Numbered from the stretch's first letter, positions 1 to 8,164 are shown. The stretch: 64,000 nt of DNA from Streptomyces flavofungini (GCF_030388665.1 NZ_CP128846.1:4724501-4788500), one strand, 5' to 3'. The notes: generated by a model not told the origin, from the letters alone. A program made the numbers and translations.

Positions 1-379
1 CGCGCAGCGCCGCGTCATTGGTGGGGCGGGCCTCCCTGAGGAGCGCGGCCCCGCTCTCGCTGACGTCGGTGTAGATGCCGCGCCGGTCGGTGGGGCACAG
101 GTAGCGCGAGAGGAGTCCGCGCTCTTCCAGGCGGGTGACCAGGCGTGTGGTGGCGCTCTGGCTGAGGACGACGGCGTCGGCGACCTGCTTCATCTGCAGA
201 TGGCCGCCCTCGCCGTCGTGCTGGCGGTTCAGGACGTCGAGCAGGCTGTACTCCCGCACGCTCAGGCCGTGCTTGGCCTGCAAGGCCCGCTCGACATGGG
301 CCTCGATCTTGCCGTGGAGCAGGGAGAGAGCGCACCAGCCCTGGGCGAGGGCGGTGAGTGCGGGGTCTGTCGCTGTCAT
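1..379 (-). CDS. MarR-family transcriptional regulator (3' end outside window)
   Basis: Translated from the ATG at 379 the protein reads MTATDPALTALAQGW and continues through a winged-helix domain: recognition-helix region LSQSATTRLVTRLEERGLL at about residues 74-92, followed by a DRRGIYTDVSESG wing. About 126 residues are visible and the frame is still open at base 1, so the C-terminal dimerisation helix is missing from the window. MarR proteins are dimeric repressors usually released by small ligands or oxidants. It is divergent from the MFS exporter at 617, with a 237-bp shared control region holding an inverted repeat, so local repression of that exporter is the natural inference. No ligand can be deduced. 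The start is supported by GGAAGGAGGAACAG-like purine-rich sequence just upstream on the minus strand. Confidence 0.9.
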   Translation of the reverse strand, partial: MTATDPALTALAQGWCALSLLHGKIEAHVERALQAKHGLSVREYSLLDVLNRQHDGEGGHLQMKQVADAVVLSQSATTRLVTRLEERGLLSRYLCPTDRRGIYTDVSESGAALLREARPTNDAALR

Positions 380-542
380 GACTGTTCCTCCGTCTTCCTG
401 CGCTTCCTGCGTCCTGGACGCCTTCCTGCGGCTCGGACGGGCCTCGTGGTGCAGCTGCTCTCCCATGCCGGCCCGTGCCCGGCCGCGCCCGCGTCCTTGA
501 GCGGTTGCGTCCAGGATAGTCCACCGCTGCAATATCCAGCGC

Positions 543-572
543 TTGCAAGTAACCCGCGTATGCAACTATTGT
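543..572 (+). promoter_or_regulatory. Candidate promoter and MarR operator before the MFS gene
   Basis: TTGCAA at 543-548 and TATTGT at 567-572 are separated by 18 bp and resemble -35 and -10 boxes. TTGCA (543-547) and TGCAA (561-565) form an inverted repeat inside the spacer, and a further CTTGCAAC lies at 591-598. An inverted repeat lying in the promoter spacer is a common arrangement for MarR repressors. Seen: the repeats and spacing. Inferred: use as promoter and operator. Confidence 0.45.
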
Positions 573-616
573 GTACGCACGTTAAGCGCACTTGCAACCG
601 TCTGGAAGGTAGTTCC

Positions 617-1828
617 ATGCCTCTCGCGCTTCTGGCCCTCGCGATCGGGGCCTTCGGAATCGGCACCACGGAGTTCGTGATCATGGGATTGCTGCCCGAG
701 GTCGCAGGTGACTTCGACGTCTCCATCCCGACCGCCGGTCTGCTCGTCACCGGATACGCCCTCGGTGTCGTCGCCGGAGCCCCGCTCATGACCGTCCTCG
801 GCCAGCGGATCTCCCGCAAACGAATGCTGATGCTCCTGATGGGCCTCTTCATCGCGGGCAATCTGCTCTCCGCCATCGCCCCCAGCTTCGGCGTGATGCT
901 CGCGGGCCGTGTCGTCGCCTCGCTCGCCCACGGTGCCTTCTTCGGGATCGGTTCGGTCGTCGCGGCCGAGCTCGTCGCTCCGGAGAAGAAGGCGGGTGCG
1001 ATCGCCATGATGTTCACGGGTCTGACCGTGGCCAACGTGGTCGGTGTGCCGCTCGGCACGTTCGTCGGCCAGGTCGTCGGCTGGCGCGTCACCTTCGTCA
1101 TCGTCGCCGCCCTCGGCGTCCTCGGCCTCGCCGGTATCGCCAAGCTCGTGCCGGACCTGCCCAAGCCCGAGGGTGTACGGCTCCGCGACGAGGTGGGCGC
1201 CTTCCGCAACGTACAGGTGCTCCTCGCCATGGCGATGACCGTCCTCGGCTTCGGCGGCGTCTTCGCGGCCATCACCTACATCACGCCGATGATGACGGAC
1301 GTCGCGGGATACGCGGACTCCTCCGTGACCTGGCTCCTGGTCCTCTTCGGCCTCGGCATGGTCGGCGGCAACCTGATCGGCGGCAAGTTCGCCGACCGCG
1401 CGCTGATGCCGATGCTGTACATCTCGCTCGGCGCCCTCGCCGTCGTGCTCGCCCTGTTCACGGTCACCGCGCACAACAAGGTCGCCGCAGCCGTCTCCGT
1501 CGCGCTGATCGGTGCCCTCGGCTTCGCCACCGTGCCGCCGCTGCAGAAGCGGGTCCTCGACCAGGCCGCCGCCGCGCCGACGCTCGCCTCCGCCGCCAAC
1601 ATCGGCGCCTTCAACCTCGGCAACGCCCTCGCGGCCTGGCTCGGCGGCTTCGTGATCTCCGCAGGCTTCGGCTACACGGCCCCGAACTGGGTGGGCGCCG
1701 CACTCGCCGCCTCCGCCCTCGGCCTGGCCGTCCTCTCAGCCGTCCTGGAGCGCCGGTCCACCTCCCCCGGCAAGGTCGTCGCCGGCGCTGTCCCCCTGAC
1801 CGAGGCCCCGACGCCCGTCCACCACTGA
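617..1828 (+). CDS. MFS drug-efflux-type transporter (AraJ/Cml-like, 12 TM)
   Basis: The 403-residue protein begins MPLALLALAIGAFGIGTTEF, which is typical TM1 of the AraJ/chloramphenicol-efflux branch of the major facilitator superfamily: an 'IGTTEFV.MGLLPEVA' signature is followed by motif A-like GQRISRKRML between TM2 and TM3. About twelve hydrophobic segments can be read and the C-terminal 25 residues are hydrophilic. These proteins are proton-driven exporters in the cytoplasmic membrane. The ATG at 617 is chosen because GGAAGGTAG lies just upstream and because the first helix starts immediately; in-frame codons further upstream would add a non-hydrophobic, intergenic-looking extension. 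The divergent MarR gene suggests induction by the exported compound. The substrate cannot be told from sequence. Confidence 0.92.
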   Translation: MPLALLALAIGAFGIGTTEFVIMGLLPEVAGDFDVSIPTAGLLVTGYALGVVAGAPLMTVLGQRISRKRMLMLLMGLFIAGNLLSAIAPSFGVMLAGRVVASLAHGAFFGIGSVVAAELVAPEKKAGAIAMMFTGLTVANVVGVPLGTFVGQVVGWRVTFVIVAALGVLGLAGIAKLVPDLPKPEGVRLRDEVGAFRNVQVLLAMAMTVLGFGGVFAAITYITPMMTDVAGYADSSVTWLLVLFGLGMVGGNLIGGKFADRALMPMLYISLGALAVVLALFTVTAHNKVAAAVSVALIGALGFATVPPLQKRVLDQAAAAPTLASAANIGAFNLGNALAAWLGGFVISAGFGYTAPNWVGAALAASALGLAVLSAVLERRSTSPGKVVAGAVPLTEAPTPVHH

Positions 1829-1850
1829 CCACACCCCGCACGACCCCGCT

Positions 1851-1909
1851 GCGGGTCCCCCGGGATCCCACATGCCTCCGGTGATGCGGGTCCCCCGAGA
1901 CCCCACATG
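1851..1909. repeat. Imperfect 24-bp direct repeat between MFS gene and HbpS-like gene
   Basis: A 24-bp unit beginning GCGGGTCCCCCGGGATCC at 1851-1874 recurs at 1886-1909 with two substitutions; a partial third copy (CCGGGATCCCGCAC) follows near 1928. The repeats lie in a 178-bp gap downstream of the exporter stop. They contain GGGATCCC-type palindromic cores and could form terminator-like structures, but there is no T tract. Confidence 0.7.
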
Positions 1910-2006
1910 ACCCCCGATCCGGGCCCATCCGGGATCCCGCACCACACACCGGATCCCCCGCCCCGGGGAACCCCTCCCCGGCAGAACCCCCAAGGAGAAA
2001 CCCTTC

Positions 2007-2432
2007 ATGAGCACCACCACCACCACCGTCGCCCCGCTGACCACCAGTGACGCCGAGATCCTCGTGACCGCCGCCCGCCGCGCCGCCGAGGCCGCGGACG
2101 TCACGGTCAGCGTCACCGTCCTCGACGCCGGTGGTCACCTCCTGGCCTTCCGGCGCGACGACCGGGCCGTGCTGATCTCCGGCGAGACCAGCACCCGCAA
2201 GGCGTTCACCGCCCTCCAGCTCAACGCCCCGACCGCCGACCTCGTCGACGCGGTGCAGCCCGGCGCGCCGTTCCACACCCTGCCGACCGCCCTCGACCGG
2301 CCGCTGCTGTTCATCGCGGGTGGGGTACCCGTCCACCGCGACGGCCGCCTGATCGGCGCGATCGGTGTCGGCGGCGGCGCGCCCGAGCAGGACCACGAGT
2401 TCGCGACGACGGCCGTACGGACCCTCGCGTAG
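2007..2432 (+). CDS. GlcG/HbpS-family (DUF336) protein
   Basis: The 141-residue protein has the single-domain GlcG/HbpS fold signature: an N-terminal helix with a run of alanines (residues 15-32), the VTVLDAGGHLLAF strand pair, a central SGETSTRKAFTAL helix, and the C-terminal GGVPVHRDGRLIGAIGVGGG segment with glycine-rich turn. Family members bind haem or small ligands; Streptomyces HbpS is an extracellular haem sensor, but this protein has no signal peptide, so it is probably cytoplasmic. AAGGAGAAACCC lies just before the ATG. It sits in the same direction 178 bp after the MFS gene and may be co-expressed with it. Exact ligand and role are unknown; the family assignment is firm, the function is not. 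Confidence 0.85.
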   Translation: MSTTTTTVAPLTTSDAEILVTAARRAAEAADVTVSVTVLDAGGHLLAFRRDDRAVLISGETSTRKAFTALQLNAPTADLVDAVQPGAPFHTLPTALDRPLLFIAGGVPVHRDGRLIGAIGVGGGAPEQDHEFATTAVRTLA

Positions 2433-2451
2433 GACGCGTACGGGCCGCGAC

Positions 2452-2501
2452 GAAGCCCGCCCCCGAGTGCCGGAATCAGCTGGCACCCGGGGGCGGGCTT
2501 C
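2452..2501. terminator. Bidirectional hairpin terminator
   Basis: GAAGCCCGCCCCC (2452-2464) pairs perfectly with GGGGGCGGGCTTC (2489-2501); inside it GTGCC and GGCAC form a second nested stem. It sits between two convergent genes (HbpS-like on plus, GNAT on minus), the expected place for a shared terminator. There is no U tract, as is usual in Streptomyces. Confidence 0.8.
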
Positions 2502-2532
2502 GACGTGCTCGCTCGGCGGCGGCCTGTGGGCG

Positions 2533-3411
2533 TCAGCCCGCGGCGACCGTCAGCGGGGCGAACCGGCGCGTCCAGTCACCGGGCAGCTCCGGGACGCCGT
2601 ACGTCATCACGGCGTTGAACGCGACGGACTCCAGGCCGCGTGCCTTGACCCAGGTGAGCAGTTCCTCGTGGCGCACGTCGATGTCGGTGCGCAGCGGCCG
2701 GTCGGTGTGGGCGCCGAGGGAGGTGATGAGCGCCTTGGCCGTCTCCGTGTCGCGGGCGATCAGCGGGCCGACGACATGGGTCTGCATGTTCGGCCACGCG
2801 CCCGCGTAACCGATGATCTCGCCGTCGGCCTCCGCGACTCTCAGTTGGTCGGTGAACGCCGGGAGGCGGGTGAGCACATGGGTGCGGTCGAGGCCGAAGA
2901 CCTCTGTGTCGAGCCTGACGAGGGTGGGCAGGTCCTCCGCGGTCGCCGCCCGGGTGGTGACGCCCGGCGCCTGATCGTCCGAGGCGGCGGGCGTGAAGTG
3001 GCCGCGAACCATTTCGGCGCGGCCGGTCGTCTTGAAGCCGAGCTGTTCGTAGAGGGGACGGCCGTTCGGGGTCGCGTGCAGGGTGAGCGGGGTGGTGCCC
3101 GCGGCTTCGAGGACGTTGCGCATCAGGTGGCGGCCGATGCCCTTGCGGGCATGACGCTCGGCGACCAGCACCATGCCGATCGCCGAGAGTCCGGGGTTCC
3201 CATGAGGTCCGTACTGGGTGACGACGCACGCGGCGATCAGGCCGGGGCCGTCGGGGTCGTCGATGCCGTAGCCCGTTCCGGCCGAGAGCAACAGGCCCCA
3301 TTTGTGTTCCTCGCGGGGCCAGCCGCGGTCCTCGGACAGATCGGCGCAGGCCGTGAGATCACGGGGAGTAAGCCTGCGGATGGGCAGAGCGGGGAGGGTA
3401 GGTGTCGACAC
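2533..3411 (-). CDS. GNAT N-acetyltransferase, tandem-domain type
   Basis: The 292-residue protein carries a recognisable acetyl-CoA-binding motif A, RKGIGRHLM, at about residues 88-96 in an N-terminal GNAT domain (residues 8-140). The C-terminal half (about 150-290) looks like a second, YitH/HolE-like acetyltransferase domain with PTLVRLDTEVFG and a late GVPELPGDW. It would transfer an acetyl group from acetyl-CoA to an amine in the cytoplasm; the acceptor is unknown. The start is a GTG only 5 bp after the stop of the membrane-protein gene at 3417, so the two are probably one transcript. No strong ribosome binding site is visible, which fits translational coupling. It ends against the 2452-2501 hairpin. 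Confidence 0.85.
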   Translation of the reverse strand: MSTPTLPALPIRRLTPRDLTACADLSEDRGWPREEHKWGLLLSAGTGYGIDDPDGPGLIAACVVTQYGPHGNPGLSAIGMVLVAERHARKGIGRHLMRNVLEAAGTTPLTLHATPNGRPLYEQLGFKTTGRAEMVRGHFTPAASDDQAPGVTTRAATAEDLPTLVRLDTEVFGLDRTHVLTRLPAFTDQLRVAEADGEIIGYAGAWPNMQTHVVGPLIARDTETAKALITSLGAHTDRPLRTDIDVRHEELLTWVKARGLESVAFNAVMTYGVPELPGDWTRRFAPLTVAAG

Positions 3412-3416
3412 GCGGG

Positions 3417-4007
3417 TCAGGCTGTCTGACGCATGACCTCGGCGTCCACCTTTTTGTGGGTAGAAGCACGCTGCTTTTGGCCAAGTTGCTTTTGGCCGGT
3501 GCGGTCGGGGGCGCGCAGGCGTCGGCCGCGTCGGGTCAGGCCCCAGGGCTTGAGGACCGAGATGACCGTCATGAACAGATATGCGCTCATCGAGACGATC
3601 GGCCCGGCGATGAGGTCCGTCGAACTGGCCAGCTGTTCCCCGGCGGACACGGTCGCGGCCGCCTCGTTGACGCCCGGCCGCAGCGCGAAGGTCGACGCGG
3701 TCACGGTGGCCAGGGTCAGCCAGAACTTCGTATAGACCCAGCGGTGTCGTGCGAGGCCCCAGGGCGTACCCAGGGAGAGCAGGACTCCGCTCAGCAGTGT
3801 GAGGAAGGCCAGCGGGAGTACGAGCCAGTCGGTGAAGACCTTCATCGAGCGGACGGAGGCCTCGATGGTCGGGGCGGAGTCGGTGGTGATCGCAGCCGCG
3901 GCGAGCGCGACGAGGCCGAGCGTGAGCCCGAGCCAGCCGGCGGAGGCGGCGACGTGGACGACGAGGGTGGCCCGGCGTGCGGGGCGGCGTAGTTTCACGT
4001 GAAACAC
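3417..4007 (-). CDS. Integral membrane protein (about 4 TM), start inside a parS site
   Basis: The GTG at 4007 gives a 196-residue protein beginning MFHVKLRRPARRATLVVH. Hydrophobic segments are at about residues 15-40, 57-77, 92-108 and 142-163, and the tail is basic (GRRLRAPDRTGQ). It does not match a family I can name with confidence; it is reminiscent of small DUF2269-like membrane proteins. The start codon is fused to a perfect GTTTCACGTGAAAC palindrome, so the first residues (FHVK) are dictated by the parS sequence. An upstream in-frame start at 4124 is possible but would add a non-membrane leader and overlap the divergent HAD gene. It is followed after 5 bp by the GNAT gene, implying co-transcription. 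Confidence 0.75.
   Translation of the reverse strand: MFHVKLRRPARRATLVVHVAASAGWLGLTLGLVALAAAAITTDSAPTIEASVRSMKVFTDWLVLPLAFLTLLSGVLLSLGTPWGLARHRWVYTKFWLTLATVTASTFALRPGVNEAAATVSAGEQLASSTDLIAGPIVSMSAYLFMTVISVLKPWGLTRRGRRLRAPDRTGQKQLGQKQRASTHKKVDAEVMRQTA
3992..4005. other. parS site (ParB-binding centromere-like site)
   Basis: The sequence is the perfect 14-bp palindrome GTTTCACGTGAAAC, identical to the Streptomyces ParB-binding consensus. In S. coelicolor such sites cluster on both sides of oriC and load ParB for chromosome segregation during sporulation. It overlaps the 5' end of the membrane-protein gene. Confidence 0.93.
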
Positions 4008-4074
4008 GGTGCCGGGATCAGTGCGCCGGGGCGTCTGACAGCGGGAGTAACCGCGGGTACTAGCCTCGGCGTAC

Positions 4075-4746
4075 ATGGCACGCCTACACCTCTTCGACCT
4101 GGACGGCACGCTGCTGTACGGCACCGCCGCGCCCGTGGAGATCTCCCGTCAGCTCGGCCTGGAGCGCGAGATCGCGGAGCTGGAGCGGGACTTCGTCGCC
4201 GGGCGTATCGACTCGCCCCAGTACGCGGTGCGCGTGCACGCGTTGTGGGTGGGCCTCACCGACGCCCATGTGACGGCCGCCTTCGAGGGGGCACCGTGGC
4301 TGGGCGGCATCCGGGACACCTGGGCCGAGATTCGCGCGAACGGCGACTATTGCGCTGTTGTCTCGCTCTCGCCGTCGTTCTTCGTGGAGCGCCTTCTGGA
4401 GTGGGGTGCCCATGCCGCGTACGGCTCGCGGTTTCCGGCCGTGCCGTTCACCGAGCCCGTGAATCCCACGGGCATCCTCGACCCGGCGGCCAAGGTGAAG
4501 ATCGCGAACCGGCTCTGTGAAGAGTTCGGGGTGAGCCAGGCTGATTGCGTTGCGTACGGAGACTCACTGTCCGACCTGGCCCTGTTCGCCGCGATGCCCG
4601 TTTCGGTGGCGGTCAACGCCGACCCCCGGTTGATCGACCTGGCCACACACACGTATGTCGGACGCGATTTGAGGAAGGCGTACGAATTGGTGCGCACGCC
4701 GGTAATCGAGGCAATTGATGGAGGTGGAGCCTTGAATTCCGAGTGA
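4075..4746 (+). CDS. HAD-superfamily phosphatase (SerB-like, IB subfamily)
   Basis: The 223-residue protein has all HAD motifs: motif I FDLDGT at residues 7-12 (nucleophile and acid/base Asp), motif II VSLSPS near 99-104, the motif III lysine in PAAKVKIANRL near 139-149, and motif IV YGDSLSDLALF near 162-172. The alpha-helical cap between motifs I and II (ERDFVAGRI...ALWVGLTD) is the phosphoserine-phosphatase-like C1 cap. It would hydrolyse a small phosphomonoester in the cytoplasm; whether phosphoserine is the substrate cannot be decided. The ATG at 4075 is chosen because motif I follows at once. The gene is divergent from the parS-associated membrane gene and stands alone. Confidence 0.88.
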   Translation: MARLHLFDLDGTLLYGTAAPVEISRQLGLEREIAELERDFVAGRIDSPQYAVRVHALWVGLTDAHVTAAFEGAPWLGGIRDTWAEIRANGDYCAVVSLSPSFFVERLLEWGAHAAYGSRFPAVPFTEPVNPTGILDPAAKVKIANRLCEEFGVSQADCVAYGDSLSDLALFAAMPVSVAVNADPRLIDLATHTYVGRDLRKAYELVRTPVIEAIDGGGALNSE

Positions 4747-5120
4747 AGGAAGGGGACTTGTGCGCTGAGCGGCGGCCGGTATGGTCGACTCCGGTTCAAG
4801 CCAGGGGCGGAGGACGGTTCGAGCCAGCGGCGTGGGAGGCGCAGCCGAGGGGGCGCGGACGCAGATCAACAAAGTTTAACGGGGCAGAGAGATCGAGAAC
4901 CCGTACTTCCGGCTTTGCGCTCCGCACCATGGACGCGACTGCGATGCTGCGGATGAGGCGACTGCGGCCAATGTCACATTCCCTCCCTACTTGTCCGTAG
5001 ATCTTGGGGTGCCGGGTTCAATGTGATCGACATGGGCCGGCGAGACAGATCGAGGGAAGCACGCACCTTCCGCTGAGTAAGTGCACGACCGACCGAGAGA
5101 TGTTCGAGGCGAGGCACAGC
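4747..5120 (+). other. 374-bp leader/intergenic region before the flavohaemoprotein gene
   Basis: No convincing gene is present. A 23-bp imperfect tandem duplication (18 of 23 positions alike) starts GGTTCAAGCCAG at 4793 and GGTTCGAGCCAG at 4816. Two ATGT/ACAT inverted repeats, AATGTCACATT (4970-4980) and ATGTGATCGACAT (5021-5033), lie 90-150 bp before the start codon and could be regulator sites. The region around 4868-4880 (CAAAGTTTAAC) is locally AT-rich. All regulatory meaning is inferred. Confidence 0.45.
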
Positions 5121-6671
5121 ATGGACGCTCCGACCACCACGTCGGCGGGCAACGGCTCTTCCGGGGACAGCGGCGGTTCTGGCGGCTGGTTCACGCCACG
5201 CAGGACACCGACGCCTCAGGAGGGCACGCAGGCACCGCAGACGGCGGAGCAGGACGCGTCGGCGCCCGAACCCGACGAGGGGCCCAGGGAGGCGCCCTCG
5301 GGGCGGCGGGTGTCGGCGATACGCCCCCTCGGCAGACCGGCGGCCACCGACACGACGGAGCCGACTGCGGGCCGAATATCCACCAGGGTGTCCCCGGCGC
5401 AGGTGATGCACGCGGACGAGGACGTCGCGCACACGGTGGCCGACGAAGACGCGACCGCAGATGCGGACGCCCACCCCGACACCCCCACCCGGCCCGAAGC
5501 CGCCGAGGCCCCCGCCGAAGCAGCTCCGCCCCCCGCCGCCCCCGCCCCAAGCCAGTCGAGCGCCTCCCCCGACGCCGCCCTCGTCCAGCGCACGATGGCC
5601 GAGATCGCCCCCGTCTCCGACAAGGTCACCTCGTACTTCTACGCGCTCCTGTTCACCCGCCACCCCGACCTGCGCGGTCTGTTCCCGGCCGCGATGGACA
5701 CCCAGCGCGACCGGCTCCTCAAGGCGCTCCTCACGGCCGCGGAGAACATCGACCGCACCGACGTACTCGTCTCGTACCTGCGCAACCTCGGCCGCGGACA
5801 CCGCAAGTACGGCACCCAGCCCGAGCACTACCCGGCCGTCGGGGAGTGCCTGCTCGGCGCGCTGAGCCGGTACGCGAGCACCAGTTGGGACGAGGAGACC
5901 GAGGCCGCCTGGATCCGGGCGTACACGAGGATCTCCCAGGTCATGATCGACGCCGCCGCCGAGGACGAGCTGCGGGCACCCGCCTGGTGGTACGCGGAGG
6001 TCGTCTCGCACGACCTCAGGACACCGGACATCGCTGTCATCACCGTCCGCCCCGACCAGCCCTACCCGTTCCTCGCGGGCCAGTACACAAGCCTGGAAAC
6101 CCCCTGGTGGCCGCGCATATGGCGGCACTACTCCTTCGCTTCGGCGCCCCGCTCCGACGGGTTGCTCTCCTTCCATGTGAAGGCCGTCCCCGCGGGCTGG
6201 GTGTCCAACGCCCTGGTGCACCGCGCCCGCCCCGGCGACGTGGTCAGGCTCGGACCGCCGTCCGGTTCGATGACCGTGGACCACTCGACCGACAGCGGGC
6301 TGCTGTGCCTGGGCGGGGGGACCGGCATAGCGCCCATCAAGGCGCTCGTGGAGGACGTCGCGGAGCACGGCAGGCGGCGCCCGGTCGAGGTCTTCTATGG
6401 CGCGCGCACCGACCACGACCTGTACGACATCGACACGATGCTGCGCCTCCAGCAGACCCACCCGTGGCTGGCCGTGCGACCGGTCGTCGACAACCGGGCC
6501 CAACTGCCCGACGCGGTGCGTGAGTACGGGCCGTGGAACGAGTACGACGCCTATCTCTCGGGCCCGCCCGGGATGATCCGCAGCGGAGTGGACGCGCTGC
6601 GGGACGTGGGCATCCCGGTCGGCCGCATCCGGCACGACTCGGTGGAGGAACTGGTCGCGGCGAGCGACTGA
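5121..6671 (+). CDS. Flavohaemoprotein (globin-FAD-NAD reductase) with long disordered N-terminus
   Basis: From the ATG at 5121 (GCGAGG six bases upstream) the protein is 516 residues; an ATG at 5100 is an alternative. Residues 1-145 are acidic, proline/alanine-rich and apparently disordered. The globin domain spans about 150-285, with B10-type Tyr in SYFYALLF and the proximal His in GRGHRKYGTQPEHY. A ferredoxin-reductase-type module follows: FAD-binding RHYSFASAP near 336 and the NAD(P) pocket GGGTGIAPIKAL near 398. Flavohaemoproteins dioxygenate nitric oxide to nitrate with NAD(P)H and O2. The usual family length is about 400 residues, so the extra 145 residues are unusual. It is monocistronic, ending opposite the Nudix gene. 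Confidence 0.9.
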   Translation: MDAPTTTSAGNGSSGDSGGSGGWFTPRRTPTPQEGTQAPQTAEQDASAPEPDEGPREAPSGRRVSAIRPLGRPAATDTTEPTAGRISTRVSPAQVMHADEDVAHTVADEDATADADAHPDTPTRPEAAEAPAEAAPPPAAPAPSQSSASPDAALVQRTMAEIAPVSDKVTSYFYALLFTRHPDLRGLFPAAMDTQRDRLLKALLTAAENIDRTDVLVSYLRNLGRGHRKYGTQPEHYPAVGECLLGALSRYASTSWDEETEAAWIRAYTRISQVMIDAAAEDELRAPAWWYAEVVSHDLRTPDIAVITVRPDQPYPFLAGQYTSLETPWWPRIWRHYSFASAPRSDGLLSFHVKAVPAGWVSNALVHRARPGDVVRLGPPSGSMTVDHSTDSGLLCLGGGTGIAPIKALVEDVAEHGRRRPVEVFYGARTDHDLYDIDTMLRLQQTHPWLAVRPVVDNRAQLPDAVREYGPWNEYDAYLSGPPGMIRSGVDALRDVGIPVGRIRHDSVEELVAASD

Positions 6672-6717
6672 CCCGCGCGCGGTCGGCCGGGCGGGTCCTC
6701 AGCCGAGGTTCGGGCGA

Positions 6718-7200
6718 TCAGCCCAGGTCGGGGGCGTGCATCGCCCGTACACCCTCGATGTTCCCGTCGAGATAGTGCCGCAGCGACAGCGGCACCAGGT
6801 GCACCGAGGCGATCCCGACGCGGGTGAACGGCACCCGCACGATCTCGTACTCACCGGCGGGTTCGTCGATCTCGGGACCGTGCCGCTGGGCGAGGTCCAT
6901 GGACTCCAGGCGGCAGACGAAGAAGTGCTGCACCTTCACACCGGTCGCGCCGCCGTCCGCGCCGATGTGCTCGACGGTGTCCACGAAGCAGGGCACCACG
7001 TCGACGATCTTGGCGCCCAGTTCCTCGTGCACTTCCCGGTGGAGCGCGTCGATGACGGTCGCGTCGTCCTCCTCCACGCCGCCGCCCGGGGTGAGCCAGT
7101 ACGGATCCACGCCGGGCTTGGTCCTCTTGATGAGGATCAGGTCGTCCCCGTCGAGGAGGACGGCACGTGCGGTGCGCTTGACCACGGGTCGGACGGTCAT
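6718..7200 (-). CDS. Nudix hydrolase
   Basis: The 160-residue protein contains a Nudix box, GGGVEEDDATVIDALHREV followed by HEELGA, at about residues 39-64. It retains REVHEELGA (Mg2+-binding glutamates), but compared with the consensus it has one extra residue and Asp in place of the first Glu. Family members hydrolyse nucleoside diphosphates linked to another moiety. The N-terminal strand RTARAVLLDGDDLILIKR and the following PYWLTPGG are also typical. It is convergent with the flavohaemoprotein gene, and its start lies 22 bp from a near-parS site. No ribosome binding site is obvious before the ATG at 7200. Confidence 0.88.
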   Translation of the reverse strand: MTVRPVVKRTARAVLLDGDDLILIKRTKPGVDPYWLTPGGGVEEDDATVIDALHREVHEELGAKIVDVVPCFVDTVEHIGADGGATGVKVQHFFVCRLESMDLAQRHGPEIDEPAGEYEIVRVPFTRVGIASVHLVPLSLRHYLDGNIEGVRAMHAPDLG

Positions 7201-7221
7201 GGGAGAAATGTGGCCCGGACT

Positions 7222-7235
7222 GTTCCACGTGAAAC
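7222..7235. other. Degenerate parS site
   Basis: GTTCCACGTGAAAC differs from the parS consensus GTTTCACGTGAAAC by one base. It lies in the 58-bp gap between the Nudix and LysR genes. Single-mismatch sites are known to bind ParB more weakly in Streptomyces. Confidence 0.65.
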
Positions 7236-7258
7236 ATCGCGATCCGGCCGGACCGCCC

Positions 7259-8164
7259 TCATGTCCACTCGGCGGCAGCGCGCAGCAGCCATTCGTGCGC
7301 CCGCGCGATGTGCGGCATGGCGAGTGTGCCGGTGCGTACGACGAGGAAGTAGGTCCGCAGGGGCGGGACCGCCGGTTCGAGCAGTGCCACGACCTCGCCG
7401 TTCTTGAGGGCGGTGGCGCACAGGTAGCGCGGCAGCACGGCGAGCCCGGCGCCCGTGGTCACACAGGCGAGCACGGCCCGTAGATCCGGCACGATCACGG
7501 TGCCCGATGCGGCGGGGCGGGAGTCGAAGACGGCGGCCCAGTAGCGCGAGACGAACGGCAACGACTCGTGCACCTCGACCAACGGCAGGTTCTCCACCGT
7601 GCTCGCCCCTCTGCGGCGCAGCTTGCCGGGGCCGATCCGGGCGGACCAGTGCGGTGCGGCGACCAGGACATGTTCCTCGTCGCACAGGGGGGTCGCGGTG
7701 AGCAGTGCGCCACGCGGACGGGCTGTGGTGATCGCCAGGTCGTGGTGCCCGGCGGCGAGCCCTTCCAGTACCTCCTCCGCGTTGCCGAACGAGGCGCGCA
7801 GCGCAAGGCCCTGGCCGTCTTCGCCGGTCAGCGCGGTGAGGGCGGGCAGGGCGCGTTCGGCGGTGAACTCCGGTGGCCCGGCGAGGTGGAGTGTGCGGAC
7901 GGACGAGTCCTTGTCGATCCCGGTCTCGGCGATCTCGACGAGCGCGTCGAGGTGCGGCGCGGCCTTGTGGGCGAGCTCGTCGCCCGTGGTCGTGGGGGTC
8001 ACGCCGCGGGCCTGGCGCAGGAAGAGCGGGCGGCCGACCTGCCGCTCCAGAGTGCGGATCTGGGAGGTCACCGCGGGCTGGGAGAGACCGAGGAGGGCCG
8101 CGGCCCGGGTGAAGGACCCTGCCCGGTGCACGGTCACGAAGGTCCGCAACAGGGCCAGATCCAT
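7259..8164 (-). CDS. LysR-family transcriptional regulator
   Basis: The 301-residue protein starts MDLALLRTFVTVHRAGSFTR and has the canonical LysR winged-helix (residues 2-60, with LSQPAVTSQIRTLERQVGR as recognition helix), then a periplasmic-binding-like effector domain (about 90-295). The ATG at 8164 is preferred over an upstream ATG because GGAGTAGGTGG precedes it and the helix-turn-helix begins immediately. LysR proteins act as tetramers responding to a small metabolite. It lies 223 bp downstream of the gamma-family PLP operon in the same direction, but a strong hairpin at 8315-8347 separates them, so it probably has its own promoter. The target is unknown. Confidence 0.92.
   Translation of the reverse strand: MDLALLRTFVTVHRAGSFTRAAALLGLSQPAVTSQIRTLERQVGRPLFLRQARGVTPTTTGDELAHKAAPHLDALVEIAETGIDKDSSVRTLHLAGPPEFTAERALPALTALTGEDGQGLALRASFGNAEEVLEGLAAGHHDLAITTARPRGALLTATPLCDEEHVLVAAPHWSARIGPGKLRRRGASTVENLPLVEVHESLPFVSRYWAAVFDSRPAASGTVIVPDLRAVLACVTTGAGLAVLPRYLCATALKNGEVVALLEPAVPPLRTYFLVVRTGTLAMPHIARAHEWLLRAAAEWT

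Noticed and set aside
4793..4825. Possible tRNA gene (GGTTCAAGCC/GGTTCGAGCC look like T-loops)
   Set aside because: No cloverleaf, acceptor stem or CCA-like end can be folded around either motif; it is a tandem duplication.
5004..5120. Earlier start for the flavohaemoprotein at 5004 or 5100
   Set aside because: The 5004 start has no RBS and lies in non-coding-like sequence; 5100 has no spacing for its purine-rich site, while 5121 has GCGAGG six bases upstream.
6851..7237. ORF beginning MFHVEQ on the minus strand from the near-parS site
   Set aside because: It is in a different frame from the real Nudix protein, is arginine-rich, and has no protein-like character.
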